Shown here piece after piece: positions 1 through 8,771 of a stretch of DNA of 64,000 nt (positions within the stretch are counted from its first letter, which is position 1; each line of letters starts with the position of its first letter). The translations under genes and the position numbers were made by a program. The DNA is from Gemmatimonadaceae bacterium. Lineage in GTDB: Bacteria; Gemmatimonadota; Gemmatimonadetes; Gemmatimonadales; Gemmatimonadaceae. Location: assembly GCA_025929535.1 (NCBI GenBank), contig JAICLZ010000004.1, positions 35,142 through 99,141 of the forward strand, in the 5' to 3' direction. Under the pieces are notes generated by a model, which saw only the letters and a list, made by a program, of their open reading frames with translations, was not told the origin of the DNA and did no database searches.

Positions 1-1
1 T

Positions 2-892
2 GCCGCGCAGCTCGGACACGAGCTTCCGGAGGAGTCGGACGAAGCCGAGGAGCTCGAGCGCTCGGCGCCGGTCACACTCGATGGATGCATCAAGTCGGGA
101 ATGGAGCACATCAAGCGGCTCGTGCGCGTGGATCAGAAGCCGATCGGCCGCACGCCGCGCTCGAATCTGGCCACCTACACGGGTCTTTTCGACCACGTGC
201 GCAAACTCTTCGCGGCAACGAAAGCCGCGAAGGCGCGGCACTACGACGCGGGACGCTTCTCCTTCAACGTTGCCAAGGGCCGCTGCGATACCTGCGACGG
301 TGAAGGCTTCGTGATGGTCGAGCTGTTGTTCCTGCCGAGCGTGTACGCGCCCTGCCCCACCTGTCATGGTGCGCGGTACAACGCGAAGACGCTCGAGATC
401 CAGTATCGCGGAAGGAACATTGCCGAAGTGCTCGGAATGACGGTTGACGATGCCTGGTCCTTCTTCGAGGGCGAAACGGCGCTCGTGCGCTCGCTCGGCG
501 TCGTCCGCGAGGTCGGGCTGGGCTATCTGCGATTGGGGCAGCCCGCCACGGAGCTCTCGGGCGGCGAGGCACAGCGCATCAAGCTCGCGACCGAGCTGCA
601 GCGGCAGCAGCGTGGCCACACGTTATATGTTCTCGATGAGCCGACCACCGGATTGCACCCGTCGGATGTGGAGAAGCTGATGCTGCAGCTCGACGGACTC
701 GTCGAATCCGGCAACACGGTGATCGTGGTGGAGCACGACATGCGCGTGGTCGCCGGAAGCGATTGGGTCATCGACATGGGCCCCGGCGCCGGCGACGAGG
801 GCGGGCGCATCGTTGCGGAGGGTACGCCCGCCGCGGTTGCGCGCGCGAGCGGAAGCCGCACGGCACCGTTTCTCGCGCGCTTTCTCGGCTGA
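2..892 (+). CDS. uvrA: UvrA-family excinuclease ATPase, C-terminal part (5' end outside window)
   Basis: This is the C-terminal roughly 300 residues of a UvrA ABC ATPase, the damage-recognition subunit of nucleotide excision repair. The frame is open from the first bases, so the start lies upstream. Visible features are the IGRTPRSNLATYTG segment, a zinc module (CDTC followed by CPTC), the ABC signature LSGGEAQRIKLATELQ, a Walker B region VLDEPTTGLHPSDVE and the switch region VVEHDMRVV. The zinc-loop wording VELLFLPSVYAPC differs a little from the commonest UvrA form, so a UvrA2-type paralogue cannot be excluded. A permease follows on the same strand after about 20 bases. Confidence 0.93.
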   Translation, partial: AAQLGHELPEESDEAEELERSAPVTLDGCIKSGMEHIKRLVRVDQKPIGRTPRSNLATYTGLFDHVRKLFAATKAAKARHYDAGRFSFNVAKGRCDTCDGEGFVMVELLFLPSVYAPCPTCHGARYNAKTLEIQYRGRNIAEVLGMTVDDAWSFFEGETALVRSLGVVREVGLGYLRLGQPATELSGGEAQRIKLATELQRQQRGHTLYVLDEPTTGLHPSDVEKLMLQLDGLVESGNTVIVVEHDMRVVAGSDWVIDMGPGAGDEGGRIVAEGTPAAVARASGSRTAPFLARFLG

Positions 893-912
893 GCCGCCGT
901 GGGCACCATCGC

Positions 913-2256
913 GTGAGCGAGCGGGCATTGCATCGCGAGCTCGGTCTGCTCTCCGCGACCATGATCGTGGTGGGCGGCATCATCGGCGGCGGCATCTTCT
1001 TCACACCGGCGCAGGTGGCGCGCACGCTGCCCGGCGGCGGATGGGTGCTCGCGATCTGGATGTTCGGCGGCTTCGTCGCGCTCGCGGGGGCGCTGACCTT
1101 CGCGGAGCTCGGCGCAATGCTGCCCGACGCGGGAGGCCCGTTCGTGTACATTCGCCGTGCGTTCGGCGAACGAGCGGCGTTCGTGTACGGGTGGATGATC
1201 CTCACCACGATCGCGAGCGGGGCCGCGGCCGCGGTGGCGCTGGCGTTCGCCAACTACGTGGGGCGGTTCTTCGATCTCGCGCCGCTGGGTGGCGTCACGG
1301 GCGTTGCCGTGGCGGTGCTGCTCGTTCTCACCGCCACGAATTATCGCGGGCTTCGACTCGGAGCCGCGGTCCAGAACACGCTCGTGCTGAGCAAGCTCGC
1401 GGCGCTCGGCGCGCTGGTGCTCGGCGTGATTCTCCTCTGGAACCACACTCCGGCGCCGTTGCCGGTCGCATCGGCGCCGCTGCCACCGCTGGCAACAGGA
1501 CTCGCGGCGGCGTTCGTGCCGGTGCTGTTCTCGGTGGGCGGATGGGAGAATCTCAACATGGTGGCCGGCGAGGTGCGCGATCCGGCGAGGCTGATTCCGC
1601 GCGCGCTCGCACTCGGCATCGCGATCATCATGCTCTGTTATCTCGGCGTGAACGTGGCGTATCTGCACGTGCTCGGCCGTGACGGAATGGCCGCGAGCAC
1701 GAGCGTTGCCGCCGATACGGCGATCGGCCTGGTGGGGTCGCTTGGCGGAACGCTGATCACGATCGCGGCCATGGTCTCGATACTGGGGCTCGTGAACGTG
1801 GTGCTGCTCGCCACGCCGCGCATTTTTTACGCGATGGCGCGCGAGGGACTCTTCTATCCGGCGGCGGCACGCATCCATCCGCGCTTCGGTACACCGCATG
1901 TCAGCATCGCGATGCTGGGACTCTGGTCGATCGCGCTGCTGCTGCTCGCGCGCTCGCGACTGGACTGGCTGCTCAACGGCGAGGTGTTCGCGGACTGGAT
2001 TTTCTTCGGGCTGAGCGCGGCGAGCGTATTCGTATTTCGGCGAACGATGCCGCGGCAGCCGCGTCCGTACCGCGCCTGGGGGTATCCGCTCGTGCCGCTC
2101 TTCTTCGTCGCGGCATCGGTTGCCGCGGTGGGGAGCGCCGTGGTGAGCGCGCCAATCCCCTCTGCCTTTGGTGCGTTCAGCGGTGTGGTGGGCGTGATCG
2201 TTTACGCGTTGTTTGCGCGCAGATGGAAGGCCACGGAGGTCGCGGCGCCAAGCTAG
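913..2256 (+). CDS. APC superfamily amino acid permease
   Basis: A 447-residue polytopic membrane protein of the amino acid-polyamine-organocation superfamily, probably an amino acid/proton symporter or exchanger. It opens with the diagnostic first-helix GGIIGGGIFFTPAQVA and continues with TFAELGAMLPDAGGPFVYIRRAFG, as in LAT/SteT-like members. About twelve hydrophobic helices run to a short basic tail. The GTG start at 913 is preferred because it sits just before the first helix. An in-frame start at 763 would overlap uvrA by about 130 bases and add a non-hydrophobic arginine-rich leader. The substrate cannot be read from sequence. Confidence 0.88.
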   Translation: MSERALHRELGLLSATMIVVGGIIGGGIFFTPAQVARTLPGGGWVLAIWMFGGFVALAGALTFAELGAMLPDAGGPFVYIRRAFGERAAFVYGWMILTTIASGAAAAVALAFANYVGRFFDLAPLGGVTGVAVAVLLVLTATNYRGLRLGAAVQNTLVLSKLAALGALVLGVILLWNHTPAPLPVASAPLPPLATGLAAAFVPVLFSVGGWENLNMVAGEVRDPARLIPRALALGIAIIMLCYLGVNVAYLHVLGRDGMAASTSVAADTAIGLVGSLGGTLITIAAMVSILGLVNVVLLATPRIFYAMAREGLFYPAAARIHPRFGTPHVSIAMLGLWSIALLLLARSRLDWLLNGEVFADWIFFGLSAASVFVFRRTMPRQPRPYRAWGYPLVPLFFVAASVAAVGSAVVSAPIPSAFGAFSGVVGVIVYALFARRWKATEVAAPS

Positions 2257-2361
2257 CGGCGCGAGGGCGGTTGCCATGAAATCGAACGCATCGTCGTTGG
2301 AGGGATGGACTGCCGGCTCGCGCGCTGCTCGCGCCGGGCCCTCACACATCGGCGCCCACTC

Positions 2362-3630
2362 ATGCACTTACCGAGACTCATGCGCGACCTCCTGCTGATC
2401 ATCACCGGCCTTGCGTGCGCGGCGGCAACACCGACCACGCCCGGTCCCGACACGAGCGGAAGCACCGGACCTCGTGCCACCGTGATCGCAAAGAGCAGCG
2501 GCGACGCACAGCACGGGACGATGTCGTCCGTGCTCGCTGCACCGCTCGTCGTCACGGTCACCAACTCGGCCGGCGCACCAGTGAGCGGTGCGACGGTCAC
2601 GTGGACGACGGCTCCCGGCAACGGCACGGTGAGCGCGAGCGCCAGCAGCACGGATGGGAGCGGCCATGCGAGCGCTCGCTGGACACTCGATGGCACGTTC
2701 ATGCTCACCTCGGTGACTGCCTCGATCACAGGATCCTCCGTCACCTTCACGGCGCTCGGCAACGGCAGTGGAGATCTCGGCGGCAGGGCGATCTTCCCCG
2801 CGACGGACGCGTGGCGCACCGACATTTCCGCTGCTCCGCGCGATGCGAACTCCGACAGCCTGATCGCATCGTGCGGCGCGACGACCGGAATGCATCCGGA
2901 CTTCGGAACGGTGTACGCGGGAGCCCCAAACGGCCTTTCCTACGTTGTCGTGCACGGAACGCAGCCGCGGGTACCGGTCAGCTTTTACTACGGCAACGAG
3001 AGCGATCCGGGACCCTACCCGGTGCCGCCGTACGCACCGGTCGAGGGTGGCTCATCGAGCACGGGCGACCGGCACGTGCTCGTGATCGACGCGGACAACT
3101 GGAAGCTGTACGAGATGTTCGATGCGCATGCGGTGAATAATGGCGCGAGCTGGACCGGCGGCTCGGGTGCGATCTTCGACATGACCACGGGCACCGTGCG
3201 CCCCGCGGGATGGACGTCCGCCGATGCTGCGGGTATGCCGATTTTTCCCGGGCTCGTACGCTACGACGAGGTGGGCATCCGTCATGCGATCGAGCATGCG
3301 CTTCGCTACAGCTGCGCGCGCACACGCAAGGCGTACATTCCGCCCGCGCGGCACTCGGCCGGCTCGCAGACGAGCGCGAACTTTCCGCCCATGGGCATGC
3401 GCGTGCGCCTCAAGGCGAGCTTCGACATCTCGGGATACTCGCCCACGAATCAGGTGATCCTGAAGGCGCTCAAGAAGTACGGAATGTTCGTGGCCGACAA
3501 CGGAACGGACTTGTATCTGAGCGGGTCACCCGATCCTCGTTGGAACGACGACGACCTGCACAACCTCACGCACGTGCACGGGAGCGACTTCGAGGTCGTG
3601 CAGATGTCGGGAATGGTCGTGCAGCCGTAG
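2362..3630 (+). CDS. secreted protein with N-terminal Ig-like (Big_1-type) domain
   Basis: About 422 residues. A hydrophobic leader (LLLIITGLACAAA) is followed by an immunoglobulin-like module of the bacterial Big_1 type, with VVTVTNSAGAPVSGATVTW and the ASARWTL strand. The rest is a domain I cannot name, with conserved-looking stretches FPGLVRYDEVGIRHAIEHALR and SPDPRWNDDDLHNLTHVHG. Proteins with this C-terminal half occur as uncharacterised secreted proteins in soil bacteria (general recollection). The repeated His/Asp/Glu residues leave a metal-dependent or glycan-processing enzyme open, but no catalytic motif is certain. The ATG at 2380 is an alternative start. Confidence 0.72.
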   Translation: MHLPRLMRDLLLIITGLACAAATPTTPGPDTSGSTGPRATVIAKSSGDAQHGTMSSVLAAPLVVTVTNSAGAPVSGATVTWTTAPGNGTVSASASSTDGSGHASARWTLDGTFMLTSVTASITGSSVTFTALGNGSGDLGGRAIFPATDAWRTDISAAPRDANSDSLIASCGATTGMHPDFGTVYAGAPNGLSYVVVHGTQPRVPVSFYYGNESDPGPYPVPPYAPVEGGSSSTGDRHVLVIDADNWKLYEMFDAHAVNNGASWTGGSGAIFDMTTGTVRPAGWTSADAAGMPIFPGLVRYDEVGIRHAIEHALRYSCARTRKAYIPPARHSAGSQTSANFPPMGMRVRLKASFDISGYSPTNQVILKALKKYGMFVADNGTDLYLSGSPDPRWNDDDLHNLTHVHGSDFEVVQMSGMVVQP

Positions 3631-3762
3631 CGCCACGGGAAGCCGCCCTCAGCGATGTCGATTTTCCGATCGCTCGTTCGACGACTGTATGGAGCGGCGA
3701 TTCGAGCCCGGGCAACGTGCCCTGGCGCCCCGCTCCCGACCAGACGAGCGAGGAGACACGAC

Positions 3763-4260
3763 ATGCCGACCACATCCTTGGGAGCAAGCTCCCCCGCCTT
3801 CTCGACCGCGAAAAATCGCACCGGGGCGAAGCGCATCAACATCGCGATTTGGACGTTGCAGGTGCTGCTCGCGTGCCTGTTCCTGTTCGCGGGCGGTGCG
3901 AAGCTCGTGCTGCCCATCGCCGAGATGACCAAGCAGTTCCCGTTGCCAGGACTCTTCCTGCGCTTCCTCGGTGTGGTGGAGCTCGCGGGCGCCGTGGGGC
4001 TGATTCTACCTTCGCTGCTCAGGATCCGCCCTTACCTCACGCCGCTCGCGGCCGGCGGACTCGTGATCGTGATGAGCGGGGCGACCGCGATCTCGATGGC
4101 TGGAGGCAAGGTGGCGCCGGCGATCCCTCCGTTCGTGGTGGGGTGCCTCGCGGGACTCATCATCCATGCACGCACGCGCGTGGTGCCGATCCGCGAGAGG
4201 AGTCGCGGATCGGTGCGTCGTGCGATTGGCGGCGCGACGTGGGTACGGAAGACGGCCTGA
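3763..4260 (+). CDS. DoxX-family membrane protein
   Basis: A 165-residue integral membrane protein with four predicted helices. It carries the DoxX-type first helix LLACLFLFAGGAKLV, a second-helix segment FLRFLGVVELAGAVGLILP, and a later ALTAAGL-like helix (LTPLAAGGLVIVMSGATAISM). DoxX-like proteins are often linked to quinone or thiol redox chemistry, but this branch has no defined role. The ATG at 3763 follows a GAGGAG ribosome-binding site; an in-frame upstream start adds only a charged non-membrane leader. Confidence 0.82.
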   Translation: MPTTSLGASSPAFSTAKNRTGAKRINIAIWTLQVLLACLFLFAGGAKLVLPIAEMTKQFPLPGLFLRFLGVVELAGAVGLILPSLLRIRPYLTPLAAGGLVIVMSGATAISMAGGKVAPAIPPFVVGCLAGLIIHARTRVVPIRERSRGSVRRAIGGATWVRKTA

Positions 4261-4289
4261 ACGGTGCTCAGCGAGTGGGTGCGCATCGC

Positions 4290-4439
4290 GCTCTGGATCC
4301 TGATGCGCGATCCAGCGGTGAGTGCACCGTCCTGCGCTGCGGCGATGCTCGACCAAGACATGATCGCGACAAGAGCGATCGACACTGCCCGCGCAACGCC
4401 GCGGAAGCGGATGCTATCCGAGATGTGAATCGCTCGCAT
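4290..4439 (-). pseudogene. possible remnant or short gene start encoding a signal peptide
   Basis: Reading leftward from an ATG at 4437-4439, the predicted peptide begins with a convincing Sec signal (ARAVSIALVAIMSWSSIAAAQ, then DGALTAGSRIRI). The start overlaps the 3' end of the small membrane-protein gene at 4414. The signal and first dozen mature residues look like secreted proteins of this phylum, but the frame then runs antisense through the DoxX gene with arginine-rich, protein-unlike content. I read this as a truncated gene start. A chance signal-like stretch is the alternative. Confidence 0.25.
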
Positions 4440-4740
4440 TCATCAGCCCCTCCGAGGTGGGCTCCGGCAGCTCCGGTGGCGAGATGCGATCGATCACCCG
4501 TTCGACGGCAGTCGTGAGCCCATCGGCGCACAGGACGATCACGCCAAGAACCATGAAGCTCCCGAGGAAGCTGCCGTCGAAGCTCGCGTCGTGCACATCC
4601 GCCAGCTTCGCGAGCATCGCCTCGCGGCTCAGCGATCTGTAGGTGCGCATCTCGTCCTTGTCGATCGCGACCAATGCGAGCGCGGTCACGTAGGCGAGAA
4701 GCACGAGCGCGATCCCTCGTGCGATGGTGCGACGCTTCAT
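4414..4740 (-). CDS. small two-helix membrane protein of unknown function
   Basis: A 108-residue protein with two hydrophobic helices (IALVLLAYVTALALVAI near the N terminus, LGSFMVLGVIVLCADGL in the middle) separated by a polar loop with several acidic and basic residues, and a short polar C-terminal tail. I recognise no family. The ATG at 4740 directly precedes the basic MKRRT leader of the first helix. The gene lies 85 bases downstream of the lipoprotein gene that ends at 4826 on the same strand, so co-transcription is possible. Confidence 0.6.
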   Translation of the reverse strand: MKRRTIARGIALVLLAYVTALALVAIDKDEMRTYRSLSREAMLAKLADVHDASFDGSFLGSFMVLGVIVLCADGLTTAVERVIDRISPPELPEPTSEGLMNASDSHLG

Positions 4741-4825
4741 TCGCTCGGAACTCCGGAAATGACGTGCGGAACGCATTCGTGGAGACAATGCTGCGGCGAC
4801 CCGCTCGACGCAAGCGCCGCTCGCG

Positions 4826-5884
4826 CTAATGCGGGAGCGCGGGCTTCGCCGCGACCGCCGCGCCGCTTGACAACTTGTCGACGTCGCGCATCCACACCTC
4901 GAGTCCCCCGTCCGCGAGCGTGCGCTCGTAGCCCGCGACGAGCTGCGCGTTGTAGCGCGAGAGATCGAAGCGGAACACTTCCTCCGGATCGAGATCGGTG
5001 ATCTGCATTTCCGCGTCGAGCATGAGCAGGCGCCCAAAGCGTAGCGTGCCGCCCTTGTAGTACATGTAGTTCTTCACCGTGGTATCGGGCGGAACCAGCG
5101 CCTGCACGGGCGCATGCGGTTCCGTCTTGCCGAACGCCTGCACCACCTCATTGCCGTCCACGCGCACGGACACCACGCGTCCCTCGATCGTCGGTGGCGG
5201 CAGAATCTTCGCCGGATCGAGAAGAATGTCGTTGCCGTGCACGCTGGCGCCCGTCGCGCCCTTCAGGTCGAGCAGCTTCTCGAGCGTGAGCCCCAGAAAT
5301 TTCATGAGCTTCGCCCCGTTGACCCCCATGATCTTGGTCTTTGTTGGATGTATGCGAATGAGACCTTCCGGCGTGACATCCATGGTAGCGGTGATCTCGA
5401 ACGGGATCGTCGCGAGCTTGTGCATGCGCCCCGTCTGCACGACGTGATCCCCTTCCGTTCGCAGATGCAAATGCGAGAGCGGCGATCCCTCGTAGCCGAA
5501 CACGTACTTGTTGAGGAGCGCCGAGAGATCGGCACCCGTCATTCCGACCTCCGCGGTATCGATCGTGATGATGAAGGAGCTCTTGTCGTCGAAGATGATC
5601 GGGCCGCCCTCCTTGCTTCGCATCGTGCCATCGAGATGATGAATGTGAAGCACGACTTCGCTGTCGACGTAGAAGTTCACCCGCCGCATCGAGACGCCGG
5701 TGCGCACGTGTGCGGAGTCGGCGCGCGGAGCCGGCGCGGCCGCGGGAACGGCCGCGGGAGCGGCGGCCGGAGGGGTTTCGGACCGCGCCGCTGCGCATCC
5801 GTGCGAGAGGAGCGCCAGAGCGCTGAGCACTCCCACGCTACCCAAGGCGCGGATCAGGCCGCGAGTACGCACGCGCTGCACCAT
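4826..5884 (-). CDS. putative outer-membrane or periplasmic lipoprotein, function unknown
   Basis: A 352-residue exported protein. The N terminus is basic then hydrophobic (VLSALALLSHGCAAARS), with a lipobox-like Cys, followed by an Ala/Pro linker. The mature part is rich in beta-strand pattern and contains MRRVNFYVDSEVVLHIHHLDG, FDDKSSFIITIDTAEVGMTG and IHPTKTKIMGVNGAKLMKFLG, which reads like a periplasmic beta-sheet fold. I do not recognise the family. Divergent from the CPA1 antiporter gene across about 200 bases that must hold both promoters. The ATG at 5884 immediately precedes the signal sequence; an upstream in-frame start would add 66 charged residues. Confidence 0.7.
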   Translation of the reverse strand: MVQRVRTRGLIRALGSVGVLSALALLSHGCAAARSETPPAAAPAAVPAAAPAPRADSAHVRTGVSMRRVNFYVDSEVVLHIHHLDGTMRSKEGGPIIFDDKSSFIITIDTAEVGMTGADLSALLNKYVFGYEGSPLSHLHLRTEGDHVVQTGRMHKLATIPFEITATMDVTPEGLIRIHPTKTKIMGVNGAKLMKFLGLTLEKLLDLKGATGASVHGNDILLDPAKILPPPTIEGRVVSVRVDGNEVVQAFGKTEPHAPVQALVPPDTTVKNYMYYKGGTLRFGRLLMLDAEMQITDLDPEEVFRFDLSRYNAQLVAGYERTLADGGLEVWMRDVDKLSSGAAVAAKPALPH

Positions 5885-6081
5885 GCCATAAGCCTTATCA
5901 CGGCTGCGCCCGCGACGTACCCGATCGGGGGTGAAGCGCGAATTTCGCGCGGCGAAGGCATGGTTTCGCGCACTCATCGCCTCGCCCATCGCCGCCAAGG
6001 ACGCGCGCCACCGTTGCCATGCGCCCCGAGCCTCCGGAGATTCATCGGGTCTCGCTCCTGCCCTTCCCCCTTCCACTCGCA

Positions 6082-7650
6082 ATGCACTTCGAGCCGGTCG
6101 TCTTCGCGGTCGTGATCGCGGTACTGGTTGTCTCGCTCACCGCGCTCGCGCGGCGCCTGCCCGTGCCGACGCCGATTCTCCAGGTGATCGCCGGCTTCGC
6201 GGTGGCGATGATCCCGGGCGTGACGATTCCGCAGCTCGATCCCAATCTCGTGTTCTTCGTGTTTCTTCCGCCCATTCTGTGGGGGGCGGCGATGTTCACG
6301 TCCGTGCGCGAGTTCAAGCGCAACATCGACAAGATCGGCACGCTTGCGGTTGGACTCGTGATCGTGACCACGGCGGTCATCGCGGTTGTCGCACGCATGA
6401 TGTTCCCGGACCTCCCATGGCCCGTTGCCGTCGCACTCGGTGCAATCATCTCGCCACCCGACGCCGTGGCCGCCACCGCCATCGTCTCGAGGCTGCGCGT
6501 GCCTCCTCGCGTCATCACCGTACTCGAGGGCGAAAGTCTCGTCAACGATGCGTCGGCGCTCGTGCTCTATCGCACCGCCGTGGCGGCAGCCGTGACGGGC
6601 GTCTTCAGCTGGGGCGAGTCCATCGTGCGCTTCTTCATCGATGCGGGCATCGGAAGCCTGATCGGCTTGCTCGTCGCGTGGCTGATCGTACGCGCGCTCC
6701 GATTGACCAGGGATCCTCTGGCCGAAGCGCTGCTGACGCTCGCCGGTCCCTACGTCGCCTGGACGGCCGCGGAATCGCTCCACGTCTCCGCGGTGCTCGC
6801 CTGCGTGGCCGGTGGCGTGTACCTCCAGCAGGGGCTCTCCACGGCCGTCGGCCCCACGTCACGCCTGCAGTCGCGCACGGTGTGGGAGCTCGTCGCCTTT
6901 CTCGTGAACGCGCTCATCTTCCTCCTCCTCGGCGCACAGTTCGGCAGCCTGATCAGGATCGTCCCGCGCGGCGACCTCGGCGCCGTTTTTCGCGGCGGCG
7001 TGATCATCACGGTCGTCGCGATGCTCGTGCGACTGATCTGGGTGCCGGTGATCACCCTGCTCCCGCGACTCAGTGCGAACGTGCGGCGCAGAACGCCCAA
7101 ACCGAACTGGAAATCGCTCACCCTCGTGTCCTGGACGAGCATGAGAGGCGTGGTCTCGCTCGCGACCGCACTGGCTCTTCCGCTCGTCATCGCGAGCGGC
7201 CAACCGTTTCCGCACCGCACCGAGATCATTCTCATCACGATGTGCGTGATCGTGCTGACGCTGGTCGTGCAGGGGCTCTCCCTCTCGACGATCGTGCGCG
7301 TGCTGCGCTTCGAGCCCGAGGAGACGCGCCACATCGAGGAGCGGCTCGCGCGGCGCGAGGCGACGAGGCGCGGTGCGGAAGCGCTCGAGGATCTCTCGCA
7401 CGAGCCGTGGGTCGATGCGCGCGATGTGGAGGCGCTCCGCGCCGAGCTCCGCGAGCGGCTCCGCAGCGATGAGCAGGAGGGCGGCCGCTTCGAGGGGCGC
7501 CGCCGGCTGCGGCTCGCAATGATCGACGCCGAGCGGCGCATGCTCATCCGACTGCGCAATGAAGACACGATCTCGGATGAGGTGCTCCGCTCGCTCGAGC
7601 AGGAGCTCGATCTCGAGGCAGTACGGGCCGGCGGAGGAAACGCCGCCTAG
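6082..7650 (+). CDS. CPA1-family Na+/H+ (or K+/H+) antiporter
   Basis: A 522-residue cation:proton antiporter, NhaP/NhaK-like. About twelve membrane helices are followed by a hydrophilic, highly charged C-terminal tail of roughly 120 residues. Family motifs are visible: SPPDAVAATAIVSRL in helix 5, LEGESLVNDASALVLY in helix 6 (the carboxylates of the ion-binding site), and the conserved WTSMRGVVSLATALALP near the end of the membrane part. It would use the proton gradient to expel Na+ or K+. The start at 6082 puts the first helix directly after the N terminus. Its stop overlaps by four bases the stop of the convergent KirBac-like gene. Confidence 0.92.
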   Translation: MHFEPVVFAVVIAVLVVSLTALARRLPVPTPILQVIAGFAVAMIPGVTIPQLDPNLVFFVFLPPILWGAAMFTSVREFKRNIDKIGTLAVGLVIVTTAVIAVVARMMFPDLPWPVAVALGAIISPPDAVAATAIVSRLRVPPRVITVLEGESLVNDASALVLYRTAVAAAVTGVFSWGESIVRFFIDAGIGSLIGLLVAWLIVRALRLTRDPLAEALLTLAGPYVAWTAAESLHVSAVLACVAGGVYLQQGLSTAVGPTSRLQSRTVWELVAFLVNALIFLLLGAQFGSLIRIVPRGDLGAVFRGGVIITVVAMLVRLIWVPVITLLPRLSANVRRRTPKPNWKSLTLVSWTSMRGVVSLATALALPLVIASGQPFPHRTEIILITMCVIVLTLVVQGLSLSTIVRVLRFEPEETRHIEERLARREATRRGAEALEDLSHEPWVDARDVEALRAELRERLRSDEQEGGRFEGRRRLRLAMIDAERRMLIRLRNEDTISDEVLRSLEQELDLEAVRAGGGNAA

Positions 7651-8666
7651 CGCGACGGCGCGACGCCGCGCTCGAGTGGTGCAGGCGTGCGCGTCGCCCC
7701 ATCCTCGAGCCGCTCGGTGCGACTCAGGCGCTCGACGTCGATCGCGATCACGCCATCCGGACCGTTCGCGAAGATGCTCGCGAACTTCACGTCCCAGCGT
7801 ATTTCGTCCCAGAGGTACGACGCGCGAGTCGAGACGCGCGTGGAGAACGTCTCCTCCAGCGCGTTGATGAAGATCAGGAACTCCGCCTGTGAATCCGCGA
7901 GGCTCTCGGGCGTGACGCCCGCGAGCGGACTGTCGGCGGTGATCGGATGCACGACGGTCCAGTGGAGGGTGAAGAACTCCACGGAGTTTCGCTCGAGCGC
8001 GAGCGCGTGAAAGTTGCGCTCGCGCGAGCCGCCGAAGTCCTCGTAGCGCACGAGATTCACGCGCGCCTGCACGTCACTCAGCTCGCCGGGCTGGAGATTC
8101 ACGATCCGGAACATGAGCGCCCGTCCACCCTCGTACGGCGCGATGATCGCCGAATCGCTAAAGCCGATGCGCATGCGCGGGCGCGTGAGCCGCGCGATGA
8201 GCAGCCCGAACGCGATGACGAGCGTGATCGGTCCGACGAACGACTCGAGGTTCACGAGCCAGTTCGCATCGGCACCGAAGGCGTGCATCATCCCGGTACC
8301 CGTGGTGGTGAACACCCCGATGCTGAACGTGAAGGCCTGCAGAAACGGGTCGACGATACCCATGTCCTCCACGCCGCGAAGCGCGCCGTTGCCGAGGGCC
8401 AGATAGGCGAGCGCGAAGCACCCGTTCATGAGCAGCAGCACGCCCGTCATCCAGAGGAAGAACGCCGTCCAGCTCGCATCGAGTGAGGCGAGATAGAAGC
8501 GCGCGAGCCGCTGTGCGCCAAGCCCGTACTTCTTGCTGTTGGGCCTTCCGTCGCGGTTGAGAAAGCGCCCCCGCACCGCCTGCGCAACGACGCTCCCGAA
8601 CCCGAGGTCGGTGGGCTGACTGAGCGGCGGTGGATCGTCGTCGAGAGTGGAGTTCGGTGCCGTCAC
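7647..8666 (-). CDS. KirBac-like inward-rectifier K+ channel with atypical selectivity filter
   Basis: A 339-residue protein with the prokaryotic Kir layout: slide helix region, first helix (WTAFFLWMTGVLLLMNGCFALAYLAL), pore helix plus filter around residues 113-127, second helix (FVGPITLVIAFGLLIARLTRP) ending in RPRMRIGFSDSAIIAPYEGGRALMFRIVNLQP. The last segment is the classic start of the Kir cytoplasmic immunoglobulin-like domain. The filter position reads TTGTG (residues 121-125) where Kir channels have TxGYG/TxGFG. The usual aromatic residue is therefore Thr, and K+ selectivity may be altered. It converges with the antiporter gene with a four-base stop overlap, so both may act in monovalent cation homeostasis. 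Confidence 0.85.
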   Translation of the reverse strand: MTAPNSTLDDDPPPLSQPTDLGFGSVVAQAVRGRFLNRDGRPNSKKYGLGAQRLARFYLASLDASWTAFFLWMTGVLLLMNGCFALAYLALGNGALRGVEDMGIVDPFLQAFTFSIGVFTTTGTGMMHAFGADANWLVNLESFVGPITLVIAFGLLIARLTRPRMRIGFSDSAIIAPYEGGRALMFRIVNLQPGELSDVQARVNLVRYEDFGGSRERNFHALALERNSVEFFTLHWTVVHPITADSPLAGVTPESLADSQAEFLIFINALEETFSTRVSTRASYLWDEIRWDVKFASIFANGPDGVIAIDVERLSRTERLEDGATRTPAPLERGVAPSR

Positions 8667-8771
8667 GCGTACCGTTGCAAAGTGTTCATCGTTGATGCCG
8701 TTAGCGGAACATTCGCTTGCCCGGTGAAAGATGCAACGAGCTCGAGCATTCGAGCATTGGAAACGCGAGCG

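Noticed and set aside
523..2367. Long leftward open frame antisense to uvrA and the permease
   Set aside because: Arginine/histidine-rich translation without domains; it is a mirror of two well-supported genes on the other strand, as is common in high-GC DNA.
4292..4314. Short inverted repeat CTGGATC/GATCCAG after the DoxX gene as a terminator
   Set aside because: Seven-base stem, no U tract on either strand; too weak to call.
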